A DNA stretch of 64,000 bases from Brevundimonas sp. Root608 (GTDB lineage: Bacteria; Pseudomonadota; Alphaproteobacteria; Caulobacterales; Caulobacteraceae), in contig NZ_LMGT01000006.1 in assembly GCF_001427825.1 (NCBI RefSeq), positions 62,001 through 126,000 of the forward strand, in the 5' to 3' direction. Of this stretch, positions 45,966 to 56,922 are shown in pieces; the stretch's first letter is position 1; each line of letters starts with the position of its first letter. Under the pieces are notes generated by a model. The model did no database searches, had not been told where the DNA came from, and saw nothing but the letters and a program-made list of their open reading frames with translations. The translations under genes were made by a program, and so were the position numbers.

Positions 45966-48314
45966 ATGCGGCGGATCGGCCAGGGCACGATATGGGCGGC
46001 GGTTCTGGTTCTGGCCCTCGCCGGCTGCGCCACCGCGCAGGAAGCGCCCCCGCCCCTCCCCACGCCCTTCGAGGCCGTCGACCCCTTCATCGGCACGGCC
46101 GGCAAGGGCCACACCTTCCCCGGCGCGGTGGCCCCGTTCGGCATGGTGCAGCTCAGCCCCGACACAGACTACCGGCCGTTCCGCCAGTCCTATGACTGGG
46201 CCTCGGGCTACCGCTACGACGACCCGACCATCATGGGCTTCTCGCACACCCATTTCTCGGGCACCGGCCATTCCGACCTCGGCGACGTGCTGATCACCCC
46301 GATCTCGGGCGAGTTGAAATGGGACCCCGGCGCGGCCGACCAGCCCGGCTCGGGCTACCGCTCGCGCTACAGCAAGGCGTCCGAGACCGCCGAGCCCGGC
46401 TATTACGCCGTCAGCCTGACCGACTCGGCCGTGCGCGCCGAACTGACCGCGGGCGTCCGCATCGGCCTGCACCGCTACAGCTTCCCGCGCGGCGCTCCCG
46501 CCCGCGTCCTGCTCGACTTGCGCAACTCCATCTACGACTACCCCGGCAAGGTGCTGTGGTCGCGCATCCGCCTGCATCCCGACGGCACGGTCACCGGCTT
46601 CCGCGAGACGCGCGGCTGGGCCCCCGCCCGCCAGCTCTATTTCGCCATGCGCTTCTCGCGCCCCATGGTCGGCCATGAGCTGAAGGATCGCGACGAGGCC
46701 ATCCCCTACAACGGCTTCCGCCAGCCCGGCCGCACCCCCGCCGATCGCGACCAGGTCCAGGGCCGCCAGCTCGAGGCCGCCTTCGACTTCGGCGAGATCG
46801 CCGGGCCGCTGCTGGTCAAGGTCGCCGTCTCGTCCGTCGATGAGGCCGGAGCGATCCGCAATCTGGAGTCGGAGGGCGGCGAGTTCGACTTCGACGGCAC
46901 GCGCGCCGTCACCCGCCGGGCGTGGGAAGAGGCGCTGAATGTGGTCGAGATCGAGGCCGCGCCGGAGATGCGGACCACCCTCTACACCGCCCTCTATCAC
47001 GCCCTGATCGCGCCCAGCGTCCATGGCGACGCCGACGGCCGCTGGCGCGGGCCGGACCAGCAGGTCCATCAGTCCGACTTCACCGTCCATTCGACCTTTT
47101 CGCTTTGGGACACCTTCCGCGCCGAGCATCCGCTGCTGACCCTCGTCGCCCCGCCGGCGCGCAACGCCGACATCGTCAACTCGCTGATCGCGGCGCAACA
47201 GGTCAGCCCCTACGGCATCCTGCCGGTCTGGTCGTTCCACGGTCAGGAGACCTGGACCATGATCGGCTATCACGCCGTCCCGGTCATCGCGGATGCGTAT
47301 CTGAAGGGCATCCCCGGCATCGACGGCGCCGCGGCGTTGGCCGCCATGACGGCCAGCGCCACCTACCGGCCCTATGGCGGGCTGGGCGACTATATGGACC
47401 TCGGCTACGTCCCCATCGACCGCGAGCCCGAGGCGGCGTCCAAGACCGTCGAATACGCCTATGACGACTGGACCATCGCCCGCATGGCCGAGCGGCTGGG
47501 CCGGGGCGACGTGGCGGCGCAGTTCGACCGCCGCGCCGGCAACTGGCGCAACACCTTCGACCGCGACACCGGCTTCGTCCGCGCCCGTCTGGCCGACGGT
47601 TCGTACCGCACGCCCTTCGACCCCACCGCCATCAACTACGGATCGGACTACACCGAGGGCAACGCTTGGCAGTATTCGTGGTTCGCGCCCCAGGACCTCG
47701 GCGGTCTCGTCAACCTGATGGGCGGCGACGCGGCCACGGTGGCCAAGCTCGACGCCATGTTCGACTTCGACAACACCGGGCTCGACTATTCCCACGCCGA
47801 GGACATCGCCGGCCTGATCGGCCAGTACATCCACGGCAACGAGCCCAGCCACCACACCGGCTATATGTACGTCTACGCCGGCGCCCCGTGGCGGACCCAG
47901 GCGCGGCTGACGCAGATCGTCACCAGCCAGTACCACGCCCGCCCCGACGGCCTCGCCGGCAACGACGACGTCGGCCAGATGTCGGCCTGGCTGATGTTCA
48001 CGGCCATGGGCTTCTATCCGGTGACGCCGGGTTCGAACCAGTACGTCATCGGCCGGCCGTTCACGGACCGCACGGTGCTGAACCTGCCCGGCGGCAAGCG
48101 CTTCGCCATCGTCACGGACGGTCTGGCCGACGACCACCCGTACATCCAGGCGATCATGTTGAACGGCGTACCGTTGGCGCGGACCTGGATCGGGCACGAG
48201 GAGATCATGGCAGGCGGCGAACTGAGGTTCCTCATGGGGAGGGAGTCGAACATGACCTGGGGTGTCAGCGCGGAGGCGCGGCCGTATTCGATGACGGGGT
48301 ATCCGGCGAACTGA
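45966..48314 (+). CDS. GH92 alpha-mannosidase, lipoprotein
   Basis: 782 aa. Signal peptide with lipobox LAGC (AAVLVLALAGC), so membrane-anchored. GH92 hallmarks: VDPFIGTAGKGHTFPGA, GFSHTHFSGTGHSDLGD, the active-site region IHGNEPSHHTGYMY and GNDDVGQMSAWLMFTAMGFY near the C-terminus. GH92 enzymes are calcium-dependent exo-alpha-mannosidases (mostly alpha-1,2/1,3) acting on yeast mannan and N-glycans. GGAGGGGC lies before the ATG. It is convergent with a GH47 alpha-mannosidase gene, pointing to a shared substrate. Confidence 0.95.
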   Translation: MRRIGQGTIWAAVLVLALAGCATAQEAPPPLPTPFEAVDPFIGTAGKGHTFPGAVAPFGMVQLSPDTDYRPFRQSYDWASGYRYDDPTIMGFSHTHFSGTGHSDLGDVLITPISGELKWDPGAADQPGSGYRSRYSKASETAEPGYYAVSLTDSAVRAELTAGVRIGLHRYSFPRGAPARVLLDLRNSIYDYPGKVLWSRIRLHPDGTVTGFRETRGWAPARQLYFAMRFSRPMVGHELKDRDEAIPYNGFRQPGRTPADRDQVQGRQLEAAFDFGEIAGPLLVKVAVSSVDEAGAIRNLESEGGEFDFDGTRAVTRRAWEEALNVVEIEAAPEMRTTLYTALYHALIAPSVHGDADGRWRGPDQQVHQSDFTVHSTFSLWDTFRAEHPLLTLVAPPARNADIVNSLIAAQQVSPYGILPVWSFHGQETWTMIGYHAVPVIADAYLKGIPGIDGAAALAAMTASATYRPYGGLGDYMDLGYVPIDREPEAASKTVEYAYDDWTIARMAERLGRGDVAAQFDRRAGNWRNTFDRDTGFVRARLADGSYRTPFDPTAINYGSDYTEGNAWQYSWFAPQDLGGLVNLMGGDAATVAKLDAMFDFDNTGLDYSHAEDIAGLIGQYIHGNEPSHHTGYMYVYAGAPWRTQARLTQIVTSQYHARPDGLAGNDDVGQMSAWLMFTAMGFYPVTPGSNQYVIGRPFTDRTVLNLPGGKRFAIVTDGLADDHPYIQAIMLNGVPLARTWIGHEEIMAGGELRFLMGRESNMTWGVSAEARPYSMTGYPAN

Positions 48315-48362
48315 CGTCCAGCGCCGGCTCATCAGGACGCCGCACTCCCCTCAAGACCGTCA

Positions 48363-48383
48363 CCCTCGGGCTTGACCCGAGGG
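48363..48383. repeat. REP-like hairpin, left copy, before the GIY-YIG gene
   Basis: CCCTCGGG-CTTGA-CCCGAGGG, a perfect 8-bp stem with a 5-nt loop, between the GH92 stop and the GIY-YIG start. It is the inverted partner of the hairpin at 48721-48741, with complementary loop sequences (CTTGA versus TCAAG). Confidence 0.85.
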
Positions 48384-48406
48384 CCGGACGTTCCTCAGAT
48401 CGGTCC

Positions 48407-48808
48407 ATGGACAGCGAGCGCCGCCCGTTCATCGCCACCTATATCGAGGCCAGCCGACCGTTCGGCGTCCGCTACATCGGCATGACCAGCAACCTCTATG
48501 AGCGCGGGCGACAGCACCGCGACGGCGTCATCGAAGGCTTCACCAAACGCCACGAGTGCAATCTTCTGGTCTGGTACGAACAGCACGCGCTGGTCACGGA
48601 GGCCATCCGACGGGAGAAGGCCCTCAAGCGTTGGAAACGCGCGTGGAAGATGCAGTTGATCGAGGCGCGCAATCCTGATTGGGCGGACCTGTACCCATCG
48701 CTGTGCGGATCGGCGCCCGATCCTCGGATCAAGTCCGAGGATGACGGAGAGGGGAGTGTCGCGGCGTTCTTGAAGCGGCTGGGGCAGGCTCGGGACCTGG
48801 AGGACTAG
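48407..48808 (+). CDS. GIY-YIG nuclease-domain protein with repeat-derived tail
   Basis: 133 aa from ATG 48407. The GIY-YIG core covers residues ~8-85: ATYIEASRPFGVRYIGMTSN (the first motif is degenerate, the second RYIG intact), then the catalytic Arg region in LYERGRQHRDG, and HALVTEAIRREKALKRWKRA with the conserved Glu and Lys. It resembles the YhbQ/UPF0213 group. The end of the protein, DPRIKSEDDGEG, is encoded by the hairpin at 48721-48741, so the repeat has become part of the ORF. Single-domain nucleases of this group are of uncertain function. It sits alone between two convergent mannosidase genes. Confidence 0.85.
   Translation: MDSERRPFIATYIEASRPFGVRYIGMTSNLYERGRQHRDGVIEGFTKRHECNLLVWYEQHALVTEAIRREKALKRWKRAWKMQLIEARNPDWADLYPSLCGSAPDPRIKSEDDGEGSVAAFLKRLGQARDLED
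48721..48741. repeat. REP-like hairpin, right copy, inside the GIY-YIG coding region
   Basis: TCCTCGGA-TCAAG-TCCGAGGA, a perfect 8-bp stem with a 5-nt loop. Read on the minus strand it gives the same consensus as the copy at 48363-48383, so the two are in opposite orientation 338 bp apart and bracket the GIY-YIG domain. Confidence 0.85.
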
Positions 48809-48823
48809 GCGTCCTCCGCCGAC

Positions 48824-50206
48824 CTAGCCCCTCACAAACCCCCTGAGCACATTCGCCTCCGTGCTCAGCACCAGCCGGCTCAGGTCCACCCGCTTCGGCT
48901 CGGCGAACATCAGGAAGTAGTATTTCATCTGCTCCGACCACCAGTAGCCGGGGCAGTTGTCGCCCTGCGCCATCGGCCGGGTGGTGATGTCGGCCAGCGA
49001 CGTATAGCCATAGGCCGCTTTCGACGTCGCCTTCATCGCCCGGTAGTGCACCGCCGTCAGCGCGCGATACCGCTCGTCGCGGTCGCCCAGCCACAGGTTC
49101 AGGCAGGCGTCGGCGAACTCGGGACGCAGGCCGGTGCGCTTGCCGCGCGCCGTCCCCGTCGTCACCTCGATCGATTCCGGGATGATGGTGTAGCGCGCCT
49201 GCATGTCGGTGTAGCTGGCCAGGAAGTCGTCGCCCTCGGCCTTGCGTCCCACCTGCCCCAGCAGCCCGGCCAGATAACCGCCCAGCACGGTCTGCGACGT
49301 GCCGGTCACCTCGGCGGTCTCATAGTCCACCATCGGGAACCACAGCCGGCCCTCGTAGCGGCGCCCCTGATGGGCGATCATCGCGCCCGTGCATTCCTCG
49401 GCCCAGCGCTTCATCTCGGCGTCGCCGAACATCTCCCAGCTGTCCCAGAGATATTCGTAGAAGCTGTCGGCATAGACGTCGATCGAGGCGTTGCGGCTGG
49501 TGAACAGCCCCGTCTCCGCATGGATATTGGCCGCCATCAGACCCTTGTCCGACCGCATCTCGAGCGCATGCTTTATCGCCCGCTTGGCCGCCGCATAGTA
49601 TTTCGGCTCGCCCGTCAGCTGGCCCAGCAGGCCGAACTCGGTGGCGTAGGTGCCGATCTCGGCGAGGTTGGTCATGGGGTCGCGCACCGCCCCCGTCTTC
49701 AGGTTCACATAGCGGTACGGCAGACCGTGCGGCGAGGCGTCGAACGCCTTCATCAGCCGGTCGGCCAGATCCTTCGCCCTGGCCAGCAGCACCGGATCCC
49801 CGCTGGCCAGATGCGCCGACAGCAGGCCGCCGACCAGCCGGATATTGGTCTCGAACACCTGGGCGAAGCCGTCGATGTCGAAGTCCAGATGGGCTTTCAC
49901 CCAGTCGACCCCGGCCTGGAACGCCTCGTCCAGTTCCATGATCCACAGCGTGTCCAGCGCCTCGACCAGCGACAGGCCGAGGTCATGCCCCTCGATGAAG
50001 AAGGACTGGCTGGTCCCCGAAACAGGATTGATCTCGTCCTTGCCCCAGGCCCGGGCGACATAGTGGTCCCAGGCCCATTTGAACTCGGCCTTCACATCGG
50101 CGCCGAGGGCGGCCCAGTCCTCATTCCGCGCGAAGGCGGGCAGGCCGGCGGCGGCGGTTCCGCCCATCAGGGCAAGGGTGTGGCGGCGGCTCAGGGATCG
50201 GATCAT
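48824..50206 (-). CDS. GH47 class I alpha-1,2-mannosidase, exported
   Basis: 460 aa from ATG 50204-50206. The N-terminus SRRHTLALMGGTAAAG has a twin-arginine pair and Tat-like character. The (alpha/alpha)7 barrel pattern of GH47 is visible: WDHYVARAWGKDEINPVSGT, LVEALDTLWIMELDEAF, VFETNIRLVGGLLSAH, LRPEFADACLNLW and the C-terminal STEAN motif carrying the calcium-binding Thr. GH47 is common in eukaryotic N-glycan trimming and rare in bacteria; a characterised bacterial member comes from Caulobacter sp. K31. With GH92 next door it suggests use of alpha-1,2-linked mannose glycans. Confidence 0.92.
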   Translation of the reverse strand: MIRSLSRRHTLALMGGTAAAGLPAFARNEDWAALGADVKAEFKWAWDHYVARAWGKDEINPVSGTSQSFFIEGHDLGLSLVEALDTLWIMELDEAFQAGVDWVKAHLDFDIDGFAQVFETNIRLVGGLLSAHLASGDPVLLARAKDLADRLMKAFDASPHGLPYRYVNLKTGAVRDPMTNLAEIGTYATEFGLLGQLTGEPKYYAAAKRAIKHALEMRSDKGLMAANIHAETGLFTSRNASIDVYADSFYEYLWDSWEMFGDAEMKRWAEECTGAMIAHQGRRYEGRLWFPMVDYETAEVTGTSQTVLGGYLAGLLGQVGRKAEGDDFLASYTDMQARYTIIPESIEVTTGTARGKRTGLRPEFADACLNLWLGDRDERYRALTAVHYRAMKATSKAAYGYTSLADITTRPMAQGDNCPGYWWSEQMKYYFLMFAEPKRVDLSRLVLSTEANVLRGFVRG

Positions 50207-50241
50207 GCGCCACCCTACCTTGAGGGTCAGGCTGAACAACT

Positions 50242-50273
50242 CCGATCATCCCGGCGACAGCCGGGATGATCGG
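50242..50273. repeat. REP-like palindrome between GH47 and Anbu genes
   Basis: CCGATCATCCCGGC-GACA-GCCGGGATGATCGG, a perfect 14-bp stem with a 4-nt loop. It is the same family as the gspH-gspI doublet. It begins 8 bp after the Anbu stop on the minus strand side and could act as that operon's 3'-end hairpin. Confidence 0.9.
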
Positions 50274-50281
50274 AAGAAGGA

Positions 50282-51046
50282 TCAGGTGCGGCTGGACGCC
50301 AGTCGCGGCCCGATCATCCACGGCGGCTCCGGCATCGACCGGCGCGCGGTGTTCTGGGCCCGGGTCCAGCGCTCGTGCAGGTCGGCGAAATAGGGATCGT
50401 CTTCCTCGATCCGCCGCTGTTCGCCGCTGATGAAGCCGCGGCGGATCGTGATCAGGTCGAAGGGCGCCCCGACCCCGACATTGCTGCGCATCGTGGTCGA
50501 GAACGAGATCAGTCCCAGCTTGACCGCCTCGGCCAGCGGCGTGTCGAAGGCGAGGCCGCTCTCCAGAATGGGCTTGCCGTATTTCAGCTCGCCGATCTGC
50601 AGATAGGGCGTGTCGCGCCCGCACTCGATGAAATTGCCCTGGCTGTAGATCAGGAACAGCCCCATCTCGCCGCCCTTGATCTGGCCCCCCAGCAGCATCG
50701 AGGCCGAGGTGTTCAGGCTGTCGGCCTCCAGCGCCGGCGCGATCGACAAGCGCACGCTGCGCAGGGCGTGGCCCAGAATCTGGGCGCAGCGGAACAGGCT
50801 CGGCGCCGTCTCCAGCGTCTCGGGCTCGTCGCCGACGTTGAGGTGGACGCCCTCCTTCGCCATGGCCAGGGCGGTCTGGGTGACGGACAGATTGCCGGCG
50901 GTGCAGACGCCCAGAACCCGCTCGCCGGGCCGGTCGACGACGTGGAGTTTGCGATAGGTCGAAATGCTGTCGACGCCCGCATTGGTGCGGGTGTCGGCGA
51001 TCATCGCCAGACCCTCTTCGACCAGCATGCCTACGCAATAGGTCAT
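50282..51046 (-). CDS. Anbu: ancestral beta-subunit proteasome-like peptidase
   Basis: 254 aa from ATG 51044-51046. It starts MTYCVGMLVEEGLAMIADTR: removal of Met exposes Thr as N-terminal nucleophile; Asp17 (ADTR) and Lys32 (YRKLHV) of the mature chain complete the proteasome-type triad. No propeptide. Further Anbu features are GTPYLQIGE-like DTPYLQIGELKYGKPIL and STTMRSNVGVGAPFDL. Anbu proteins form open helical rings, and their substrate is not known. It is the last gene of a four-gene cluster (ATP-grasp, alpha-E, transglutaminase-like, Anbu) that recurs in many bacteria and was proposed to make and remove a peptide modification. Confidence 0.93.
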   Translation of the reverse strand: MTYCVGMLVEEGLAMIADTRTNAGVDSISTYRKLHVVDRPGERVLGVCTAGNLSVTQTALAMAKEGVHLNVGDEPETLETAPSLFRCAQILGHALRSVRLSIAPALEADSLNTSASMLLGGQIKGGEMGLFLIYSQGNFIECGRDTPYLQIGELKYGKPILESGLAFDTPLAEAVKLGLISFSTTMRSNVGVGAPFDLITIRRGFISGEQRRIEEDDPYFADLHERWTRAQNTARRSMPEPPWMIGPRLASSRT

Positions 51047-51127
51047 GCGGCGCGCCATCCCCGTACGGCAGTCATGAGGCGACGGTATCAGATTCGCGCG
51101 ACGGCGGCGCCCGCATCCTCACCCGGG

Positions 51128-51955
51128 TCAGGCCTGTTGCTGGCTCTGTTGCATGTCCGCATCACGCACGTTCAGCCGCACCGCCAGCCGCTCGCCGCCC
51201 CCGCCGTAGGTGGCCCCGCGCACCGGCGCCGCGCCCAGATAGTCCAGGCCGGTGGCGACCCGCACATAGCGCTCGGTCGAACAGATGCCGTTGGCCGGAT
51301 CGAATCCCACCCAGCCCAGATCCTCGATCCAGGCCTCGGCCCAGGCGTGGCCCGCCTCCTGGTCGTCCTGTCCGTCCCGCCGCAGCAGATGACCTGACAC
51401 ATAGCGCGCCGGCACGCCCATCTGCCGGCAGCAGGCTATGAAGACATGGGCGTGGTCCTGACAGACGCCCCGCCCCAGGGCCAGGACCTCGGCCGCCGTA
51501 TGGGTCGGCGTCGTCACCCCGACCTCGAACGCGACCGAGCCGTGGATCCCGGCCATCAGCCGGTGCAGCCGCTCCAGCGGCGGATGGGCCGAAAACTCCG
51601 AGGCGAAGACCGAGATCAGCTTGTCGCGTTTGGTCAGCGCCGTATCCCGCAGGAACACCAGCGGCGACAGGGTCTCCTGATCCCGCGGCACGACGCCGGC
51701 GGTCTCGTTCGTCACCACCTCGCCCGAGACCCGGATCGTCAGGCTCTGCGTCGGCTGTTCGGTATAGAGGGTGTGGACGATGTTGCCGAAGGCGTCCTCG
51801 GACTTGCGCAGACGCGCGTCGACATCGGTCTCGACCCGCCAGTCCCGCACCTGCTGGGCCTCGGACGACCGGGGCGACAGACGCAGCGTCTGGATGATGA
51901 ACCGCGCCGCCCGGTCATAGGCGTAGGTGGTCGCGTGATCGATACGGATGCGCAC
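51128..51955 (-). CDS. Transglutaminase-like cysteine protease of the Anbu cluster
   Basis: 275 aa. Bacterial transglutaminase-like N-terminal domain (MRIRIDHATTYAYDRAARFI) followed by the catalytic core: Cys165 in GRGVCQDHAHVF, His203 in AGHAWAEAWI and Asp219 in GFDPANG. No signal peptide. It overlaps nothing but lies 4 bp after the alpha-E gene and 81 bp before Anbu. It is predicted to cut or form peptide/isopeptide bonds as part of the cluster. C-terminal MQQSQQQA is a Gln-rich tail. Confidence 0.93.
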   Translation of the reverse strand: MRIRIDHATTYAYDRAARFIIQTLRLSPRSSEAQQVRDWRVETDVDARLRKSEDAFGNIVHTLYTEQPTQSLTIRVSGEVVTNETAGVVPRDQETLSPLVFLRDTALTKRDKLISVFASEFSAHPPLERLHRLMAGIHGSVAFEVGVTTPTHTAAEVLALGRGVCQDHAHVFIACCRQMGVPARYVSGHLLRRDGQDDQEAGHAWAEAWIEDLGWVGFDPANGICSTERYVRVATGLDYLGAAPVRGATYGGGGERLAVRLNVRDADMQQSQQQA

Positions 51956-51959
51956 TGGG

Positions 51960-52892
51960 TCAGCTCAGATACTGTTCGTGGATCGCCTGCCCGAGGCGGC
52001 CGTTCTCGCCGAGGAAGGCCTGGATGTATTCGTGCAGGCCCGACTGGAAGATGTCGTCCATGCGCGAATTGTCGAAGGCCCGCATCCGCTCCGCCGCCAG
52101 CCGCTGCGCCGGTCCCCGCCGGCCATAGTCGCTGGCCAGACGCTCCAGATACCGCACGATCGACGCCTGACAGCTGGCCAGCGAGCGCGGCATCTGACGG
52201 TTCAGCACCAGCAGATCGGCCACCAGCCACGGCTTGACCGAGTCCCGATAGACCCAGCGATAGGCGGTCAGCGCCGAGACCTCGCGCAGCAGGGTCGTCC
52301 ACTGGAAATAGTCCAGCTGCCCGCCGACCCGTTCGCCCTCGGGCAACAGCAGATGGTATTTGACGTCCAGCAGCCGCGCCGTGTTGTCGGCCCGCTCGAT
52401 GGCCGCCCCCAGGCGAAGGAAATAGTAGCCGTCGTTGCGCAGCATCGTCCGGCTGGTCGCGCCCTCGACCGACAGGGTGACCGTCTTCACCCACTCCAGG
52501 AAGCGGGCGAACTCGTCGCGGCGCGTCGGCTGGCCCTGTTCCTCCAGCCCGTTCCAGGCGCCGTTGATGGCCTCCCACAGCTCCACCGTGAGGGCCGTTC
52601 GCACCGAGCGGGCGTTGGTCCGCGCCCGGGTGATGCAGGCGGTGATCGACGAGGAATTGTCCGGCGCGAAGGCCAGATATTCCCGCACCGACTTCTCGGT
52701 CGGCGACCGGCCCAGCGCCTTGGGCGCGCCGGCGGAAGCGAGCGCGCTGGCCCATACGGTTTCCGCGTCGCCGTCGCCGCGCGTCGGAATGGCGGCCAGC
52801 CTCAGCGTGGCCTCGAGGATGCGGGCGAGAAAATCCGCCCGCTCGATATAGCGGCCGGTCCAGTACAGGCTGTCTGCGGTGCGGCTCAGCAT
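51960..52892 (-). CDS. Alpha-E domain protein of the Anbu cluster
   Basis: 310 aa, almost entirely alpha-helical. The start MLSRTADSLYWTGRYIERAD is the signature of the alpha-E family; LRNDGYYFLRLGAAIERADN repeats the same RADN-type motif near residue 155, and a third helix pair, RLASDYGRRGPAQRLAAERM, follows. No catalytic residues are recognised; family members always travel with the ATP-grasp and transglutaminase-like genes and probably scaffold or present the substrate. Starts immediately after the ATP-grasp stop with no gap. Confidence 0.92.
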   Translation of the reverse strand: MLSRTADSLYWTGRYIERADFLARILEATLRLAAIPTRGDGDAETVWASALASAGAPKALGRSPTEKSVREYLAFAPDNSSSITACITRARTNARSVRTALTVELWEAINGAWNGLEEQGQPTRRDEFARFLEWVKTVTLSVEGATSRTMLRNDGYYFLRLGAAIERADNTARLLDVKYHLLLPEGERVGGQLDYFQWTTLLREVSALTAYRWVYRDSVKPWLVADLLVLNRQMPRSLASCQASIVRYLERLASDYGRRGPAQRLAAERMRAFDNSRMDDIFQSGLHEYIQAFLGENGRLGQAIHEQYLS

Positions 52893-54320
52893 TCAAACAT
52901 CCAGCACCCACGTGTCCTTGGTCCCGCCGCCCTGGCTGGAGTTGACCACCAGCGACCCGGGCTTGAGCGCCACCCGCGTCAGACCGCCCGGCGCCACCTT
53001 CACCCCGTCGGGGCTCGACAGCACGAACGGCCGCAGGTCGACGTGGCGCGGCGCCAGCACGCCGGACTTGTCCAACGTCGGCGCGGTCGACAGCTCCAGG
53101 GTCGGCTGGGCGATGAAGTCGTCGGGATCGTTGATCAGCCGCTTGCGGAACGCCTCGATCTCGGATTTCGACGCCGCCGGCCCCACCAGCATGCCGTAGC
53201 CGCCCGATCCGCCGACCTCCTTGACCACCAGCTGATCCAGTTTCGACAGCACCTCCTTCAGCGCCTCGGGCTCGCGGCAGCGCCACGTCGGCACATTCTT
53301 CAGGATCGGCTCCTCGCCGGTGAAGAAGCGGATGATCTCGGGCATGTAGGTATAGACCGCCTTGTCGTCGGCCACGCCCGTCCCGACCGCATTGGCCAGG
53401 GTCACCGTCCCGGCCTGGTAGGCGGTCATCAGCCCCGGCACGCCCAGGGACGAATCCGGCCGGAAGGTCAGCGGATCGAGGTAGTCGTCGTCGATGCGGC
53501 GGTAGACGACGTCGACCTGCTGGCGTCCCTGCGTCGTGCGCATGAAGACCTTGCCATCGTCGACGAACAGGTCGCGCCCCTCGACCAGCTCGACCCCCAG
53601 CTTGTCGGCCAGGAAGCTGTGCTCATAATAGGCCGAGTTGAACGGCCCGGGCGTCAGCACCACGATCGTCGGGTCCGGCCCCGCCGCCTCTGGCGCGCAG
53701 GCCCGCAGCGAGCTCAGCAGCATGTCCGTATAGGTCTCGACCGGCCGCACCGGATAGTCGGCGAACAGGTCGGGGAACAGCCGCATCATCATCTCGCGGT
53801 TCTCCAGCATGTAGGAGACCCCGCTGGGCGTGCGGCAGTTATCTTCCAGCACGTAGAAGCCGTCCTCGCCCGTCCGCACCAGATCGACGCCGGCGATATG
53901 CACCCACACCCCGCGCGGCGGCCGGCGGCCCTGCATCTCGGGCACATAGTGGGGATTGGTCAGCACCAGTTCGGGCGGCAGGACGCCCGCCTTGAGACAC
54001 TCCTGCGGGCCGTATACGTCGGCGAGGAACATGTTCATCGCCGTCACGCGCTGGATCAGCCCGGCCTCCAGCCCGGCCCATTCCGACGCCCCGATGATGC
54101 GCGGCACGACGTCGAAGGGGATCAGCCGCTCGCTCGACTCCGCGTCGCCATAGACGGCGAAGGTGATGCCCATGCGGCGGAAGAACAGCTCGGCCTGACG
54201 CGAGCGCGCCTGCAGCAGGCCGTCCGGCGCCTCGGCCAGCCAGCGGGCCAGCCCGCGATAACTGTCGCGGACATCCGCCCCGCACCCGGGCGCCCCACCT
54301 GACATCTCGTCGAACGCCAT
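52893..54320 (-). CDS. Circularly permuted ATP-grasp protein of the Anbu cluster
   Basis: 475 aa. Matches the circularly permuted ATP-grasp family: VLEDNCRTPSGVSYMLENRE (about residues 157-176), VVLTPGPFNSAYYEHSFLA, VYRRIDDDYLDPLTFRPDS, and the C-terminal Gly-rich VVKEVGGSGGYGMLVG. The family is predicted to form amide bonds with ATP, so to ligate an amino acid or peptide to an unknown carrier. First gene of the four-gene cluster; the next gene begins on the following base. The N-terminus MAFDEMSGGAPGC is taken from the first ATG. Confidence 0.92.
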   Translation of the reverse strand: MAFDEMSGGAPGCGADVRDSYRGLARWLAEAPDGLLQARSRQAELFFRRMGITFAVYGDAESSERLIPFDVVPRIIGASEWAGLEAGLIQRVTAMNMFLADVYGPQECLKAGVLPPELVLTNPHYVPEMQGRRPPRGVWVHIAGVDLVRTGEDGFYVLEDNCRTPSGVSYMLENREMMMRLFPDLFADYPVRPVETYTDMLLSSLRACAPEAAGPDPTIVVLTPGPFNSAYYEHSFLADKLGVELVEGRDLFVDDGKVFMRTTQGRQQVDVVYRRIDDDYLDPLTFRPDSSLGVPGLMTAYQAGTVTLANAVGTGVADDKAVYTYMPEIIRFFTGEEPILKNVPTWRCREPEALKEVLSKLDQLVVKEVGGSGGYGMLVGPAASKSEIEAFRKRLINDPDDFIAQPTLELSTAPTLDKSGVLAPRHVDLRPFVLSSPDGVKVAPGGLTRVALKPGSLVVNSSQGGGTKDTWVLDV

Positions 54321-54410
54321 GCCGCTCCCGCTGCTCTGAAGATTCAGCGTGACCCGACAAGCGTCGCTGAGGCAACAGGAATGTTGCGGCGCGGCAAGCG
54401 TTCCGTCGCC

Positions 54411-56858
<2,448 letters not shown>

Positions 56859-56922
56859 TTTGACTTCCCCAAACCACCACGCCCCACGGGCGCCGCACGC
56901 TAGGGTGCGGGGGAGACGGGGG

